Below, piece by piece: positions 17,401-28,068 of a DNA stretch of 64,000 nucleotides; the first letter of the stretch is position 1, and each line of letters opens with the position of its first letter. Position numbers and translations under genes: made by a program. The notes under the pieces are model-generated. The model ran no database searches and was not told the origin of the DNA. It saw nothing but the letters and a program-made list of their open reading frames with translations. The stretch comes from a virus. Where the stretch lies: positions 18,732-82,731 of the IMG/VR virus record IMGVR_UViG_3300013109_000059; one strand, given 5' to 3'.

Positions 17401-17626
17401 ATTTGGTGAAACATTTTACTTTACAGAACTAGCGGCATATGTACATAAAGAACTCGCTGGTGTATTAAGTAGTTTTGTTATTGTACCACAAGGAGCAGGT
17501 AGTGTATTTGGTGATATGTTTGAATATACACCAAACACAGATGAACTTATTATAGCAGATGTAGATGTAGATGATATTGATATTATTGAAAACATCACAG
17601 ACGCAAACATTAAAGCAGGAAGTTAA
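14447..17626 (+). CDS. 6: Baseplate wedge subunit gp6
   Basis: This 1059-residue protein starts with the typical gp6/GPJ N-terminus (residues 15-110, including WIESAEFVSLLDVVAQFGHN and FLGYQPRR), and later shows the RENAPKNYASQDRMITAQDY motif near residue 415, the conserved gp6 core of T4-like phages. gp6 dimers form the iris-like ring of the baseplate. It is far longer than T4 gp6 (660); extra beta-rich material occupies the middle and end, including an Asp/Ile-rich acidic tail. Confidence 0.85.
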   Translation: MAQKSRQNKLFAAEDFTVIYESYINANFQAFDYDTIRTAMVDYVRNNYPENYNDWIESAEFVSLLDVVAQFGHNLAYRVDMNARNNFLSTSERQESVYKLAEFLGYQPRRNVPAYGELKVVSVKTNENIIGSDGTSLGGTDIKYEVSNNVSNLDDFITIMNSVLQNSNHYGSPKKSVVINNITTEFYDLNNNPNQFKFDVNGAVLGSSSTFNVISSDYDNTTKSFAEKSPDSAGSFGIYFKNDGKGINSVNTGFFFGVKQGTLQYEDFTIDTPIDSMSLDVTSKNVNDTDVWVQNIDSTGGIVKEWTKVTDVNSNVIYNNLATGERDIFSVKTREDNKISILFPDSTFGNIPKDTIRVWYRTSANSTYVLRPDDLTSKKIQINYTGFDGNTYVAAFTMQLKQSVSTASSNETIDEIRENAPKNYASQDRMITAQDYNTMLGNSNGGIVKIKSVNRTFSGHSRYSKFIDPTGTYSNLYLTGNDAEIRSADNLEESATASTENAKLIYEKYVKDILNNDEFVNLYYTRFRKHFVALAVTAGHFDGTIDSGTGFSADTTETVEASSTYTWNTDSTTASNILNGYFTDPANAIKRVGTTVTDYTQYITPGALIKFKHIDTTVTPNVTTTKWAKVVDIVGHGLGIEGTGSNAGQPTGKKSDGTGAIVLDVGIPTGSTIEIVYPGLSKKFSTREQEIITDLLEAKRSFTIKYSPATKAWVADVTPAVFNATTTFPTDFDTADASWVIYFNYADTSYNIYLRTLGIKFKSSKVNLGNIRNELEIGTYTKKAKRDIITMLGSDGTNITNKGTFYVYGYNVYVNYSDYRLTLIDGNADARPDNPDTFRDVVGVGKTTLLATADVPVNFQWEHIAADNQVVDPSFTNIIDVFALSKTYDTEYKNYLNDVIITEPTPPTSYQLGTQFAGLDGKKAISDTIVYKPVKYKPMFGTHAESHLKARFRIIKLFGSNITDSDLKSKTVSAINAFFESSNWEFGETFYFTELAAYVHKELAGVLSSFVIVPQGAGSVFGDMFEYTPNTDELIIADVDVDDIDIIENITDANIKAGS

Positions 17627-17629
17627 TAA

Positions 17630-20600
17630 ATGGCTAAGAAACGATCAGGACAGCAAACGGTCAATAATGTAAAATCTAGTAACTTCTTACCTACTGTTTT
17701 TCAAACAGAACTTAATAAAAGTTGGTTAGATAGTACACTTGATCAAATGGTTTCTAAAGGACCACTTGAGAATATAGATGGTTACATTGGAAGTAGAAAC
17801 GGAAAAGTATCATTAGCAAGTGACGACTACTTAGAAACAAAAGAAACTAAAAGCCAATTAAAACCTGCAGTCGTTTCATATAATAAACAAAAAGAATTAA
17901 CTAATGCAATTACATTTGATGATATTGCAAATTCTATTAATACAAACTTTAGCACATATAACTATAATGCGGCATATGCTTCAGACAGATATAGTTTTAA
18001 TCCGCCAATTAATATTGATAAGTTTGTTAACTATACCAACTATCGTTGGGTAGAAGAATTACCTGTATACGAAAGTATATGGACAGGTTCAGCTAAAAAT
18101 CCAATAACAGATATACAAACTAACGGCAAGTCACAACTAGTAGATGATAACAATACATTTACAGTTGAGAACAATATGCTTATTAAGTTTACTGGTTCTG
18201 GATGGAACGCAAGTGTTTTAAACAAAACATATATAGTAGCAGGCTCGGCAGGTAAACATAAATTATACGAATATATAGATGAGAACGGTGTTAGAGTATA
18301 TAACAACACAGTAAAACATTCAGAAAACAATGATGGTGTGTGGCATAACAATGTATTATTTAATGCAGAATTAAATACAAACTACAATGGATATAATGCT
18401 GGCACTGTTGAGTCACCAGAGCAATTAGTAACACACTACAATAATACTAATCCAAGATTACCATTTTTTGATGGGTTTAACTTCCCACAACTAACATCTA
18501 ATCCTACACAACTTATTAGTGATATGCTTGTAAAATTTACAGGCAGTTGGGTACACAGTGGTATAACAAATAGTACTGATATATTTTCAATAACAATTAA
18601 TGCTACTACTGGTGATATAGCAATAACAGCGGCAACAGCTGCCCAAATAATATCTGCAAATGAAACATTATCACCTGACAATAATTTAATGTATGATGAA
18701 GGCAATGCAGTAACCCCACAAAAAGATTATATTGTTATTACAAAAGATGACCCATTTCAAACTGCATGGAGTAGAGCTAACCATTGGGTTAATATTAGTA
18801 CAATTAATAAACTAGTTGACCTGATACCTACTTACGATTTTACTGAAATTAAAAATATTAAAAGAAAAGCACAAAGGCCTATCATAGAATATAATGCTGG
18901 TATAAACTTATGGAACCAAGCAGAACACACAGGCGTTCAATACTTAGGAGCAGTACACGGATTAGCACAAGCAGACGCTAAGCCAACTACAGTAGGTGAC
19001 AAGTATCTTTACATTGATAATAGTGATTACAAACTTTATACAGTTGCATCAGGAACAGATACTTCAGTAGATTTAACAGACAATGATACGTTCTCTATTA
19101 AATCTACTTTACATACTTCATGGGTAGAAGCAGATGGTTATTGTATTGATGGTACAATTACACTAGCACAACAAAAAACAAAAATCAATCAATATCCTTT
19201 ATATAAATTTTATAACATGGAAGGTGAATCATTAGAAGGTGGATGTGGTAAGTCATTTACAGGTGATAAGATTTTTGGTTACAAAGTAGGAACAGGTACA
19301 AACGATACAGAGCTAGGATTTCCATTAAGTTTTAAAGATACACCAAAGGGTGCTGAATATGAATTTGAAAACTTTATTTTAACTAACAAGTATTATACTA
19401 ATCACTCAAACGCAGAATACTCAAAAGCAACTTATTCAAAAGATCAAATAGGATACAATTTATTTAAGCAGAACAATGTACTAAAAACTATATATACACC
19501 AGCTGGCAATATAGCAGGTGCATTTGAAAATGCACAATATAAAATAGAAGCAATAGATGCACCATTAACAATCCCATATGGATATAATAACTGGAGACCA
19601 ACATCAACATATTTAATTCATAATATAGACAACGATGTTTCTATTACTATTGCTCATGACAATGGAACTACTCACACAACACGTACAGGTAACGCAGAAC
19701 TATATACAGTAGGTGAAAACCAAACAGTTGTATTTGAGAATTTAACAGGATTAGCATTAACAGTTGTTTCATATGGTGTAGATATTGAATCAACATCTAT
19801 ACCAGAAATTTCATTTGCAAGGTCAGGACAAAAAATAACTTTAGTAACAAGTGCATCTAGTAACAATACTCATTTTGATATTGTTGCAGGCGGAACAACA
19901 GTATTACAATCATTTATTGTAACTCAACAATGGGATAATTCATTTTACAAACTTACAGTAAACGGTAACAACATAGAACCAGCAAAAATAACTATAGGTG
20001 CAACAACTGTTACAATAGACGAAAGTGCATTTGCAATTAATGACTTAGTTGACTTTAGTTGGCGAAATAATGACTTAGCAAATAAAACAACTAATATAAG
20101 TTTACCAGATGTACATATCCATAACGCAAACAACACAGCTATTGAAACATTTACAATGAGCGAAACTATTAACCACTGGACAGATAAACTAAATGCAATG
20201 CCAGGGTTCGATGGCAATATGCTTGGTGATAATAATTTTGCTAGTATACCTCATACAACACACCACGGTGGCACAATCTTTATGCATGAGAATATTAGTG
20301 CAATGCATGATATTAATTATTCTAATAACAATTTAACAATTACAGGAGCATTAGTTGAGCAAGGAAAAGAGTTTGATGCATTTAGAACAAGAGTAGGTGC
20401 CCAAGCAAGACGATTATATACATTAGGTACTACAACTATACAAGCATTAACAGATAGTGCAATAACTGAAATTCTTAGAAACAAACAAAAAAGTAAATTA
20501 TACAACACGTCTAATATGCTTTATACAGATTTAATTAATAAACATGAATTTGATTTAGAAGATGCAGACCCGGCAAACTTTACTAAAACATTTAAAACAA

Positions 20601-23600
20601 GATTTACATTTAACGGTGATACTAATATTAGAGATCACGTATACGTTTACTTAACAGAAAACAATGGTAGCAACGTACAAGTAAGAAAACTTCTTTTAAA
20701 AGATAGAGATTATACATTTCTAAGTGATACAGTTACATTAAATGTTACTTATGCCGCATTAGACACTGCTAAGACAGCTCCTAAAGTAGAAGTTTATCAT
20801 ATTAAAATGGACGAGGAATCTTATGTTCCACCTAGTATGGTTAAACTTGGATTAGCATATGGTGTTGAACCGCAAGTACATGGAAACATTTTATACACAC
20901 ATGATGGTAAACAAATAGATGTAACGGGCAAAGATATTGAAAACATTGGAGCAGGTGCAACGTTTGATCCTGTTAATGCAGTAATATTTGAAATGGAAAA
21001 ACGTATATATGCTGGACTAGTTAAAGAAGATGCTATGTACAATGATGAGAGTGAAGGAGTAGATAGATTTAATTCTCCAGTAGAATACATACCAACTGAA
21101 CATGTAGGTACATGGTTTAAATTAAATGATTTAAATAATTACGTAGAAAAACATTATTACAAGTGGGCAAGACTTAATAAAATTACAAGCCTAAACACAG
21201 CTAATTATTATGATGCCGCAGATCCATTTACATGGAATTATAGCACCATAACAATTAGTGGACACTTTACAGGCAATACATTACCAGGACATTGGAAGGG
21301 TGCGTACACACACTTATTTGGAACATGCACACCACACATTACTCCGTGGCATATGTTAGGTTACGCATTTAAGCCAACTTGGTGGGATGCAAATTATAGT
21401 TGGACAGATGCAACTAAACGTACAGCATTATTAAATGCATTGAGTAAAGGTATTATTTCAAATCCAAGTAGCAATACAACACAAGTAATAAGAAATGCAA
21501 GACACTCTTGGGATTTTACAACTAAGTGTCCAGTTAAAGCAGATGGCACACTGGAAGATCCTAGCACAGTATTAGGCATGCCAGCAAATATTGATAAAGA
21601 AAAAGAATTTGTATTTGGTGATTGGGGACCTGTAGAAGCACAATGGAGACTAAGTGCATTTGGTCAATCTATGATGCTAGACGCAGTATTAAAATTAAAT
21701 CCTGCAAAAGCATGGACAGACTTTTTTCAACCTGGTGTTATTGGCAAACATAACGCAATTATAAGAAATACAAATCATTATAATAAATTATTGCCTGCAA
21801 CAGGTGATTATAAAATTCCAGGAAAAATATATGAGAACAGCATTGAGAGTTTAACACTTAATAGTAACTCATCAAACACATTAGAAAAAACAGGATATTT
21901 TAATATATTAGATGATAGCAAAAGTACTATTGCTAGAGCAAGATATAGACTTACTGTACCAAGTGCAAGTACAGGAACAGCAGAAGTTCTTAGTTTAATA
22001 GAACGTGGGCTAGACTTTACTGGGCAACCAATTGTTTCATATGTTGGATCTGATTCAGTACTAAATCCTATAGATGTTGCAATAAAACTTAAACAAGTTC
22101 CATTTACAGCAAATGGAATAGCACAAGCACAATACAACTATATAATTAGAAATAGCATTGACGTTAGTTTAGAAGACTTATATAAAAATTTAACAACTAA
22201 ATTACAAGCAAAACTAAACGGTTTTACTAGTAAACATTTAATAAATGTATCTGCAGAAACTAGTGTAGTGGGTGACTTTGAATTAGGAATTGCTGATTTT
22301 AATGTTAGCATGTATGAAGGTTCTGTAACAGAACTAGTTACAGCAAGTTTATTAGTTATTACAAAAACACTTACTGGTTATAAAGTAGCAGGTATTAATA
22401 ATAACACTAGAGAGTTTAAATTTTATGAACCGAACTTAGTAAGCCCAACAGATTATACAACACAAACTATTGCTGGGCAAACAGTAAGACGATATAATAA
22501 ATTTGTTACAACACCAAGTATTGTTGAGTATGATGCAGAATTTGAAAAACTACAAGACATGTATAATTTTATACGAGGCTATTGGAATTGGATGGAAACA
22601 AGCGGGTATACACCTGCTTACGATGGTGACAGCTCTGCTAGTGATTTTGTTACATGGGCATTACGTGCAGAAGTTAATAACGGATATATTTTACAAATAG
22701 GTAGAGAAATTAAATTTAAACCAACAAGTGGTCATGTATATGAGTATAACCAATTAGAATATAATAGCAATGATATTTTATTAACGGATTCTACTAGAAT
22801 AGAAAATAGCAAGTTAGGTATTAAACGTGCTGATGGAACAACTTCAATTGAAACAAAAAATAAAGAATTTATAGGAAGTGTTACCAGTGCTGTTTTAGAT
22901 TACGAACATATTATTATATTTGAAAACAAAACAGCATTAGGAGTAAATATTTTTGATGACGTTAAAAATAATAGTCAAGAACGACTTCGATTAAAAGGAC
23001 AAAGAACACAAAATTGGACAGGTGAAAAGAAAGCACCTGGTTACTTAGTATTTAATGATAGCATTGTACAAAACTTTGACAGTGCAGTACAAAGCATTGA
23101 TGATATGTACAGAACAGATGTAGATCATTTTAATGAGTCATTTTCAAAAGCAAAAGATTTAACAATAGGAAATGTAGAAGGACTGTTATTAGATAATTTA
23201 GGTATTAATAAAAACGTACTAACAAACTATCATCAAGGTATGATAAAAGAAAAAGGTACAAAGGGTGCAGTAGAACATATAGGTAAGAGTGATATACTAC
23301 ATAATAGTGAAACAAAAGTTTCCGCATACGAACAATATATGTTTAGGCAATCACATTTAGGTAATGACGATTTTGATAATGCACTTGAAATAGAAATAGT
23401 TTCGAGCGATGTTAATTCATCACCTCAAGTAATAACCCTTGATAAAACATCTACAGATTCTAATGTAATTGTAGCAACTAGTGATAAAATTGTTAATGAT
23501 AAATCTATTACATTTGATACATTAAGTTATGAAGATTCAAATTCTGACATACTTACAGGAGGCGAGGCTCTAGCTACTGAAACAAAATATAGAGTATTAA

Positions 23601-26600
23601 ATTCAACTAAATTAAGTTCTGTATTTGACAGTACTGCTGATTATGCAATAATTCCTACATGGAGCCCTATAGTTAGTTATAAAAAAGGTGATCAAGTACG
23701 TTTCAGAGGTGAGTTGTGGAAATGTAATACAAACTTTACTGGCTTAGATGTAGTAGCACCAGCTATAGAAGTAACAACACCATTAGCAACAGATCAACAA
23801 ATACTTACATACGGAACAGTAGCAAACATTGCTGGAACAACAGTTACTATTGAGAAAACAAATCTAGCATATAATGATATTGTTGCTACAGGTTCATCTT
23901 TTACTCCATTCTTAGAAAGCGAAACTCTTAGTATCGCAGGTGAAACAATTACATTTAATAAACAAGAAAGTATACCTACAGTAATAGGACCAGCAGTTAT
24001 ACTTGGTGAAGCAGGACCTGTTTCATTTACTGATGTAACTGGCAAGAGCATTACTATTAATATTAGACATGGTACAAATGGTGATAGTAATACAGTAATT
24101 GATTTTGATACAACACCAGCAAACGTAGTTGAAAACTTTACAGGCGATGGAACTACAACACAATTTACAATAGCACAAACAATGTCGGGTGCTACTTACA
24201 TGGTAGACAGTATAACAGTTAACGGTGTAACACAAAATGTAACAACAGACTATACACAAAATTTGCAAATTATTACTTTTGTAAATGCACCAGCAAATAG
24301 TGCCGCTATTGTTATAACATTAGTACACACGCCACACCAGATGAGTTCAACACAAATTAGAGATCGTATTAATTCTTATGGTATAGCAAACTTAACAGCA
24401 TCACTTGAAACAGCAGGCACTATTGAAGTATTACAATTAAGTTATCAAGATACTGATGTAGAAAATGAATTAGTCTTGGAAGCGGGTTCAACTAATAACG
24501 ATTTAGGATTCATTACAAGTCCAATAAATCAACAGATAGTTAAAGCACAACCACAACAAGGAGTACTTACTCCAACTAATTTAACTGTAGAAGAAGTTAG
24601 AGATCAGATTAATAATACATCTGTTCTTCCAACAAATATAACAGCAACAGTCGCTAGTGGTAATATTGTATTAACAGATACAACAGGATCAACCCCATTA
24701 TTAATATCTGGAACAGCAAGAACAAAATTAGGTTTAGATGCAAGTTATCCAGTAAGTACATATTCAGCTAATCGCTCAGCAACATATTCAGAAGCAGTAG
24801 CAGATATACAAGCGGCTCTTACAGCGGCAAGTATAACAGATGTTAGTATTGTTGTAATTGGAAACGCAATTAAAATAACATCAACTGCGGCAAGTTTAAC
24901 TTTAGGTGATACTACTTTTAATAGCCAAACAGGATTACAAACAGGAACTATATATGCGGCAGAAGGTAATATTGATAATATATGGGACAGCGATCATGCA
25001 TCTTACTTTGATGCAATAACTGCCGACCCAGCATTATATAACATACTAGTAGCAGACGATAGTGATTTTGAAATTACTTCTTCTGGTGCAGTACAAACAA
25101 AGTTCTGGGGATGGAATGTTCTTCAAGTAACACAAAGACGACAAGATGTTTCAGGAGTACTTACTACTACACCATTATATAGTTTACCAAGTGCGGCTAA
25201 AAATGCGGCTTCATCAAATCCTACTACATGTGGTATATGTGCAGGTACTTCAAGTAAAGATGGTAATGATGCTGAAATAACAACTAACCTTCCACACGGA
25301 TTACAAGTAGGTGATTGGGTACAATTATTAAACACAGATACTACACCAAACATAGATGGAATACACAAAGTAACAAAAGTAGATGCAAACGACAATCAAA
25401 TATTTTATATAGACGAGTACATTGAACATTGTGGTAATGCAGTATCAATTATGCCATTAGTAACTACTAGATTTACAAACATAGATCAAAGAGACGGAGA
25501 TGGTACTGTAACATATAATAATATAACAGGTGCAGAGAGTCTTGCACGTTGGAATATTCCAACTGATGCATATACTTTCCTTAGTTATGTAGATGCAGTT
25601 AGAGGAACATATGTATACAAAAAAGGTACAACACTTGCTACTAGAATTAATAAAACAAGGCCTACTAATAAAGATATAGACAGTGTAGTAATTTATAATC
25701 ATAAAGAAAATAAATCAAAAGTGCAATTAGAAGTATGGGATCCAATGAGAAAGATTATTCCTGGTATAGCTCAACAAAATTTAGATTATATTAATTTCTC
25801 TGACAATGCAATTTATACCACATCAACTGATACTAATCATCTTGTAGACTTAGATAATGCATGGGGTGAAGAACAAATAGGAACTAGATGGTGGGATATA
25901 AGTAAAGCAAGATACTATGATTACGACCAAGGCGGGTCGGTTAATAAGACAGCCGCTTGGGGATACTTATACCCAGGAGCAGAAATTGTTGTTTGGGAAT
26001 GGATTAAATCAAGTGTAGCACCAGATGATTATGCTGATGCAGTAACTAATTTAACAGAAATGTTTGGAACAATAGCAACTGGTGAAGCATACTCTGTTTA
26101 CGATAATGTTGCAAAAGAAACATTATATTACTATACAACAGAAAAAGAATATAATAGACAAACAGGATCTTATAATGATGTATATTATTATTGGGTTAAA
26201 GATAAAACAACAATGTCAGATACAAGAACATTATCAGCATATGATGTTGCTAGTATGATTGAAAATCCAACAGCAAGTGGTGTTAGTTGGTTTGCAGTTA
26301 TAAGCGAAAACGAAATTATCATTGATAATATTAATTATTATATAGAAGATAAAAATACTGTATTACAAATTAATAAAGCAGGTAATAAATTTAACTCACA
26401 TAACGAATGGATGCTTATTGCAAAAGATTCAGATTTAATTCCAGAGTATTATATAAATGCTATGAAACGTAATTTTGCTGGTAGAGATGGTAGTAAAACA
26501 CCATTGCCATATTCAACATTACATAAGTTTAATAGATACGGTGATGATATGACTATTGGTCAAACATGGTTTAATAATTTATCGGATGCCAGAAGAAATG

Positions 26601-28024
26601 CTATAGTAACACTTAATACTCAATTGAAAAATATTAATCTAAATGATGAATTTGAACATACATGGGATAGAACATTTATAACTAATAACTTTCCTACATT
26701 GTTATGGAATTGGGTAGACTATGAATTAAAATCATATACAGGAACACTTAATCATACAACAACAATTACAATATATTCAGATTTAGATACTATAGATAAA
26801 GATTATCATTCAGTAGCTAAATTAAATATATTTGATAACACTGATCAACTTGACAGAAGTGAGATATACGCATACAACGAATCAACTAGTAAGTGGGAGT
26901 TAGTATTTAAAAAGAATAATACAATTAAATTTGATGAGGCACTATTATCCGCAGTAGGTGGATGGGATAGAAATGTATGGGATTCTACACCGTGGGATTT
27001 TGCAGACATTGCTGAATATTGGGAAACATTACTAGATGCATTAAACAACGATATATTTGTTCATTATAATAAACATCAAATGAATACTTTCTTCTTTAGT
27101 GTTATTCACTATGTATTAAGTTCAATGGAACAAACAACTTGGGTTAGAAAAACAACATATATTAGATTAGAATTTGCTGACGCAATTAATACAACTACTA
27201 AAAAATATACAAAGAGTAAAATTAATAATGTAATAGGATACGTACAAGAAGTTAAACCTTTCCATACTAAGTCAAGTACAGTACTTACAAAACATACTAA
27301 CTTAGATGAAGTTGGCCTTACAATAACAGAGGATCCAAAAACAAATATAACTATTAAGCCACAAGCATATGATGGTGTATTTGGTGGCAACACATATGCA
27401 GGTGCATCGGATTGGGGCACAACATATGATGATTACATTACAGGTGAAGGTACAAATATATACAGTGGCCCTGACTTTATAGCTCCTGAGTTATTCAACT
27501 ATACAGTTGATGGGCATAACAGAAATAGTTTAGTAGAAATTAGCCCACTTGAATTATTAAGAATTAACGTACAAACAAATGCTTCAGGTAGTACACATGC
27601 AACTACTTCAAGAACATTTGCACACGTACAAGATAATAATGGATATGTAAATGCATATTCATTAACAGAAGCAAAAGAAACAACATTAACAGCCGCACTA
27701 GATTTAGATGACACAACTATAAGTGTAGCAAGTACAACAGCATTTGATAGTGTTGGTATTGCTTATATAGGCGGCGAGCTAATAGAATACGTTGTAGCAG
27801 ATGCTACAACATTAGGAATTACAAAACGTGAGATTGCTGGAACATTTAGTGTTATAGCAAGTATAGGAGACTCAATAATAAATGTAACTAACTCAAAACT
27901 TACATTTGCTAATGATGATCCAAGTCATTATCAGTATAACACGTTAAGTGATACAATTTTAAACAGCCCAGGCTCAACACAGGCACAAGAGTTGCAATCA
28001 TTAGGCAAGGGTGTAGAATTATAA
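17630..28024 (+). CDS. 7: Giant baseplate wedge protein, gp7-like (3464 aa)
   Basis: Following gp25 and gp6, this is in the position of gp7, the wedge initiator, but is more than three times as long as T4 gp7 (1032). The N-terminus (SSNFLPTVFQTELNKSWLD) resembles that of marine-phage gp7-like proteins. The body is a mosaic: a chitin-binding/CBM5-12-like segment near residues 2009-2037 (W-x-Y-x-x-GD-x-V-x-x-x-G-x-LWKC), a fibre-like GDGTTTQFTIAQ segment near 2170, and a concatenated TTISVASTTAFDS type segment near 3360. These suggest added beta-domains, perhaps for receptor or glycan contact. One uninterrupted frame covers 10.4 kb. Assignment rests on order and N-terminal resemblance. Confidence 0.65.
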   Translation: MAKKRSGQQTVNNVKSSNFLPTVFQTELNKSWLDSTLDQMVSKGPLENIDGYIGSRNGKVSLASDDYLETKETKSQLKPAVVSYNKQKELTNAITFDDIANSINTNFSTYNYNAAYASDRYSFNPPINIDKFVNYTNYRWVEELPVYESIWTGSAKNPITDIQTNGKSQLVDDNNTFTVENNMLIKFTGSGWNASVLNKTYIVAGSAGKHKLYEYIDENGVRVYNNTVKHSENNDGVWHNNVLFNAELNTNYNGYNAGTVESPEQLVTHYNNTNPRLPFFDGFNFPQLTSNPTQLISDMLVKFTGSWVHSGITNSTDIFSITINATTGDIAITAATAAQIISANETLSPDNNLMYDEGNAVTPQKDYIVITKDDPFQTAWSRANHWVNISTINKLVDLIPTYDFTEIKNIKRKAQRPIIEYNAGINLWNQAEHTGVQYLGAVHGLAQADAKPTTVGDKYLYIDNSDYKLYTVASGTDTSVDLTDNDTFSIKSTLHTSWVEADGYCIDGTITLAQQKTKINQYPLYKFYNMEGESLEGGCGKSFTGDKIFGYKVGTGTNDTELGFPLSFKDTPKGAEYEFENFILTNKYYTNHSNAEYSKATYSKDQIGYNLFKQNNVLKTIYTPAGNIAGAFENAQYKIEAIDAPLTIPYGYNNWRPTSTYLIHNIDNDVSITIAHDNGTTHTTRTGNAELYTVGENQTVVFENLTGLALTVVSYGVDIESTSIPEISFARSGQKITLVTSASSNNTHFDIVAGGTTVLQSFIVTQQWDNSFYKLTVNGNNIEPAKITIGATTVTIDESAFAINDLVDFSWRNNDLANKTTNISLPDVHIHNANNTAIETFTMSETINHWTDKLNAMPGFDGNMLGDNNFASIPHTTHHGGTIFMHENISAMHDINYSNNNLTITGALVEQGKEFDAFRTRVGAQARRLYTLGTTTIQALTDSAITEILRNKQKSKLYNTSNMLYTDLINKHEFDLEDADPANFTKTFKTRFTFNGDTNIRDHVYVYLTENNGSNVQVRKLLLKDRDYTFLSDTVTLNVTYAALDTAKTAPKVEVYHIKMDEESYVPPSMVKLGLAYGVEPQVHGNILYTHDGKQIDVTGKDIENIGAGATFDPVNAVIFEMEKRIYAGLVKEDAMYNDESEGVDRFNSPVEYIPTEHVGTWFKLNDLNNYVEKHYYKWARLNKITSLNTANYYDAADPFTWNYSTITISGHFTGNTLPGHWKGAYTHLFGTCTPHITPWHMLGYAFKPTWWDANYSWTDATKRTALLNALSKGIISNPSSNTTQVIRNARHSWDFTTKCPVKADGTLEDPSTVLGMPANIDKEKEFVFGDWGPVEAQWRLSAFGQSMMLDAVLKLNPAKAWTDFFQPGVIGKHNAIIRNTNHYNKLLPATGDYKIPGKIYENSIESLTLNSNSSNTLEKTGYFNILDDSKSTIARARYRLTVPSASTGTAEVLSLIERGLDFTGQPIVSYVGSDSVLNPIDVAIKLKQVPFTANGIAQAQYNYIIRNSIDVSLEDLYKNLTTKLQAKLNGFTSKHLINVSAETSVVGDFELGIADFNVSMYEGSVTELVTASLLVITKTLTGYKVAGINNNTREFKFYEPNLVSPTDYTTQTIAGQTVRRYNKFVTTPSIVEYDAEFEKLQDMYNFIRGYWNWMETSGYTPAYDGDSSASDFVTWALRAEVNNGYILQIGREIKFKPTSGHVYEYNQLEYNSNDILLTDSTRIENSKLGIKRADGTTSIETKNKEFIGSVTSAVLDYEHIIIFENKTALGVNIFDDVKNNSQERLRLKGQRTQNWTGEKKAPGYLVFNDSIVQNFDSAVQSIDDMYRTDVDHFNESFSKAKDLTIGNVEGLLLDNLGINKNVLTNYHQGMIKEKGTKGAVEHIGKSDILHNSETKVSAYEQYMFRQSHLGNDDFDNALEIEIVSSDVNSSPQVITLDKTSTDSNVIVATSDKIVNDKSITFDTLSYEDSNSDILTGGEALATETKYRVLNSTKLSSVFDSTADYAIIPTWSPIVSYKKGDQVRFRGELWKCNTNFTGLDVVAPAIEVTTPLATDQQILTYGTVANIAGTTVTIEKTNLAYNDIVATGSSFTPFLESETLSIAGETITFNKQESIPTVIGPAVILGEAGPVSFTDVTGKSITINIRHGTNGDSNTVIDFDTTPANVVENFTGDGTTTQFTIAQTMSGATYMVDSITVNGVTQNVTTDYTQNLQIITFVNAPANSAAIVITLVHTPHQMSSTQIRDRINSYGIANLTASLETAGTIEVLQLSYQDTDVENELVLEAGSTNNDLGFITSPINQQIVKAQPQQGVLTPTNLTVEEVRDQINNTSVLPTNITATVASGNIVLTDTTGSTPLLISGTARTKLGLDASYPVSTYSANRSATYSEAVADIQAALTAASITDVSIVVIGNAIKITSTAASLTLGDTTFNSQTGLQTGTIYAAEGNIDNIWDSDHASYFDAITADPALYNILVADDSDFEITSSGAVQTKFWGWNVLQVTQRRQDVSGVLTTTPLYSLPSAAKNAASSNPTTCGICAGTSSKDGNDAEITTNLPHGLQVGDWVQLLNTDTTPNIDGIHKVTKVDANDNQIFYIDEYIEHCGNAVSIMPLVTTRFTNIDQRDGDGTVTYNNITGAESLARWNIPTDAYTFLSYVDAVRGTYVYKKGTTLATRINKTRPTNKDIDSVVIYNHKENKSKVQLEVWDPMRKIIPGIAQQNLDYINFSDNAIYTTSTDTNHLVDLDNAWGEEQIGTRWWDISKARYYDYDQGGSVNKTAAWGYLYPGAEIVVWEWIKSSVAPDDYADAVTNLTEMFGTIATGEAYSVYDNVAKETLYYYTTEKEYNRQTGSYNDVYYYWVKDKTTMSDTRTLSAYDVASMIENPTASGVSWFAVISENEIIIDNINYYIEDKNTVLQINKAGNKFNSHNEWMLIAKDSDLIPEYYINAMKRNFAGRDGSKTPLPYSTLHKFNRYGDDMTIGQTWFNNLSDARRNAIVTLNTQLKNINLNDEFEHTWDRTFITNNFPTLLWNWVDYELKSYTGTLNHTTTITIYSDLDTIDKDYHSVAKLNIFDNTDQLDRSEIYAYNESTSKWELVFKKNNTIKFDEALLSAVGGWDRNVWDSTPWDFADIAEYWETLLDALNNDIFVHYNKHQMNTFFFSVIHYVLSSMEQTTWVRKTTYIRLEFADAINTTTKKYTKSKINNVIGYVQEVKPFHTKSSTVLTKHTNLDEVGLTITEDPKTNITIKPQAYDGVFGGNTYAGASDWGTTYDDYITGEGTNIYSGPDFIAPELFNYTVDGHNRNSLVEISPLELLRINVQTNASGSTHATTSRTFAHVQDNNGYVNAYSLTEAKETTLTAALDLDDTTISVASTTAFDSVGIAYIGGELIEYVVADATTLGITKREIAGTFSVIASIGDSIINVTNSKLTFANDDPSHYQYNTLSDTILNSPGSTQAQELQSLGKGVEL

Positions 28025-28041
28025 TATTATTTAATGAATAG

Positions 28042-28049
28042 CATAAATA
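28042..28049 (+). promoter_or_regulatory. T4-type late promoter (CATAAATA)
   Basis: CATAAATAGTGTA lies 19 bases before the ATG at 28069, with AAGGA and AGGA elements between. It would drive the three structural genes at 28.07-30.86 kb. Confidence 0.65.
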
Positions 28050-28068
28050 GTGTATAAGGAATAGGAAT

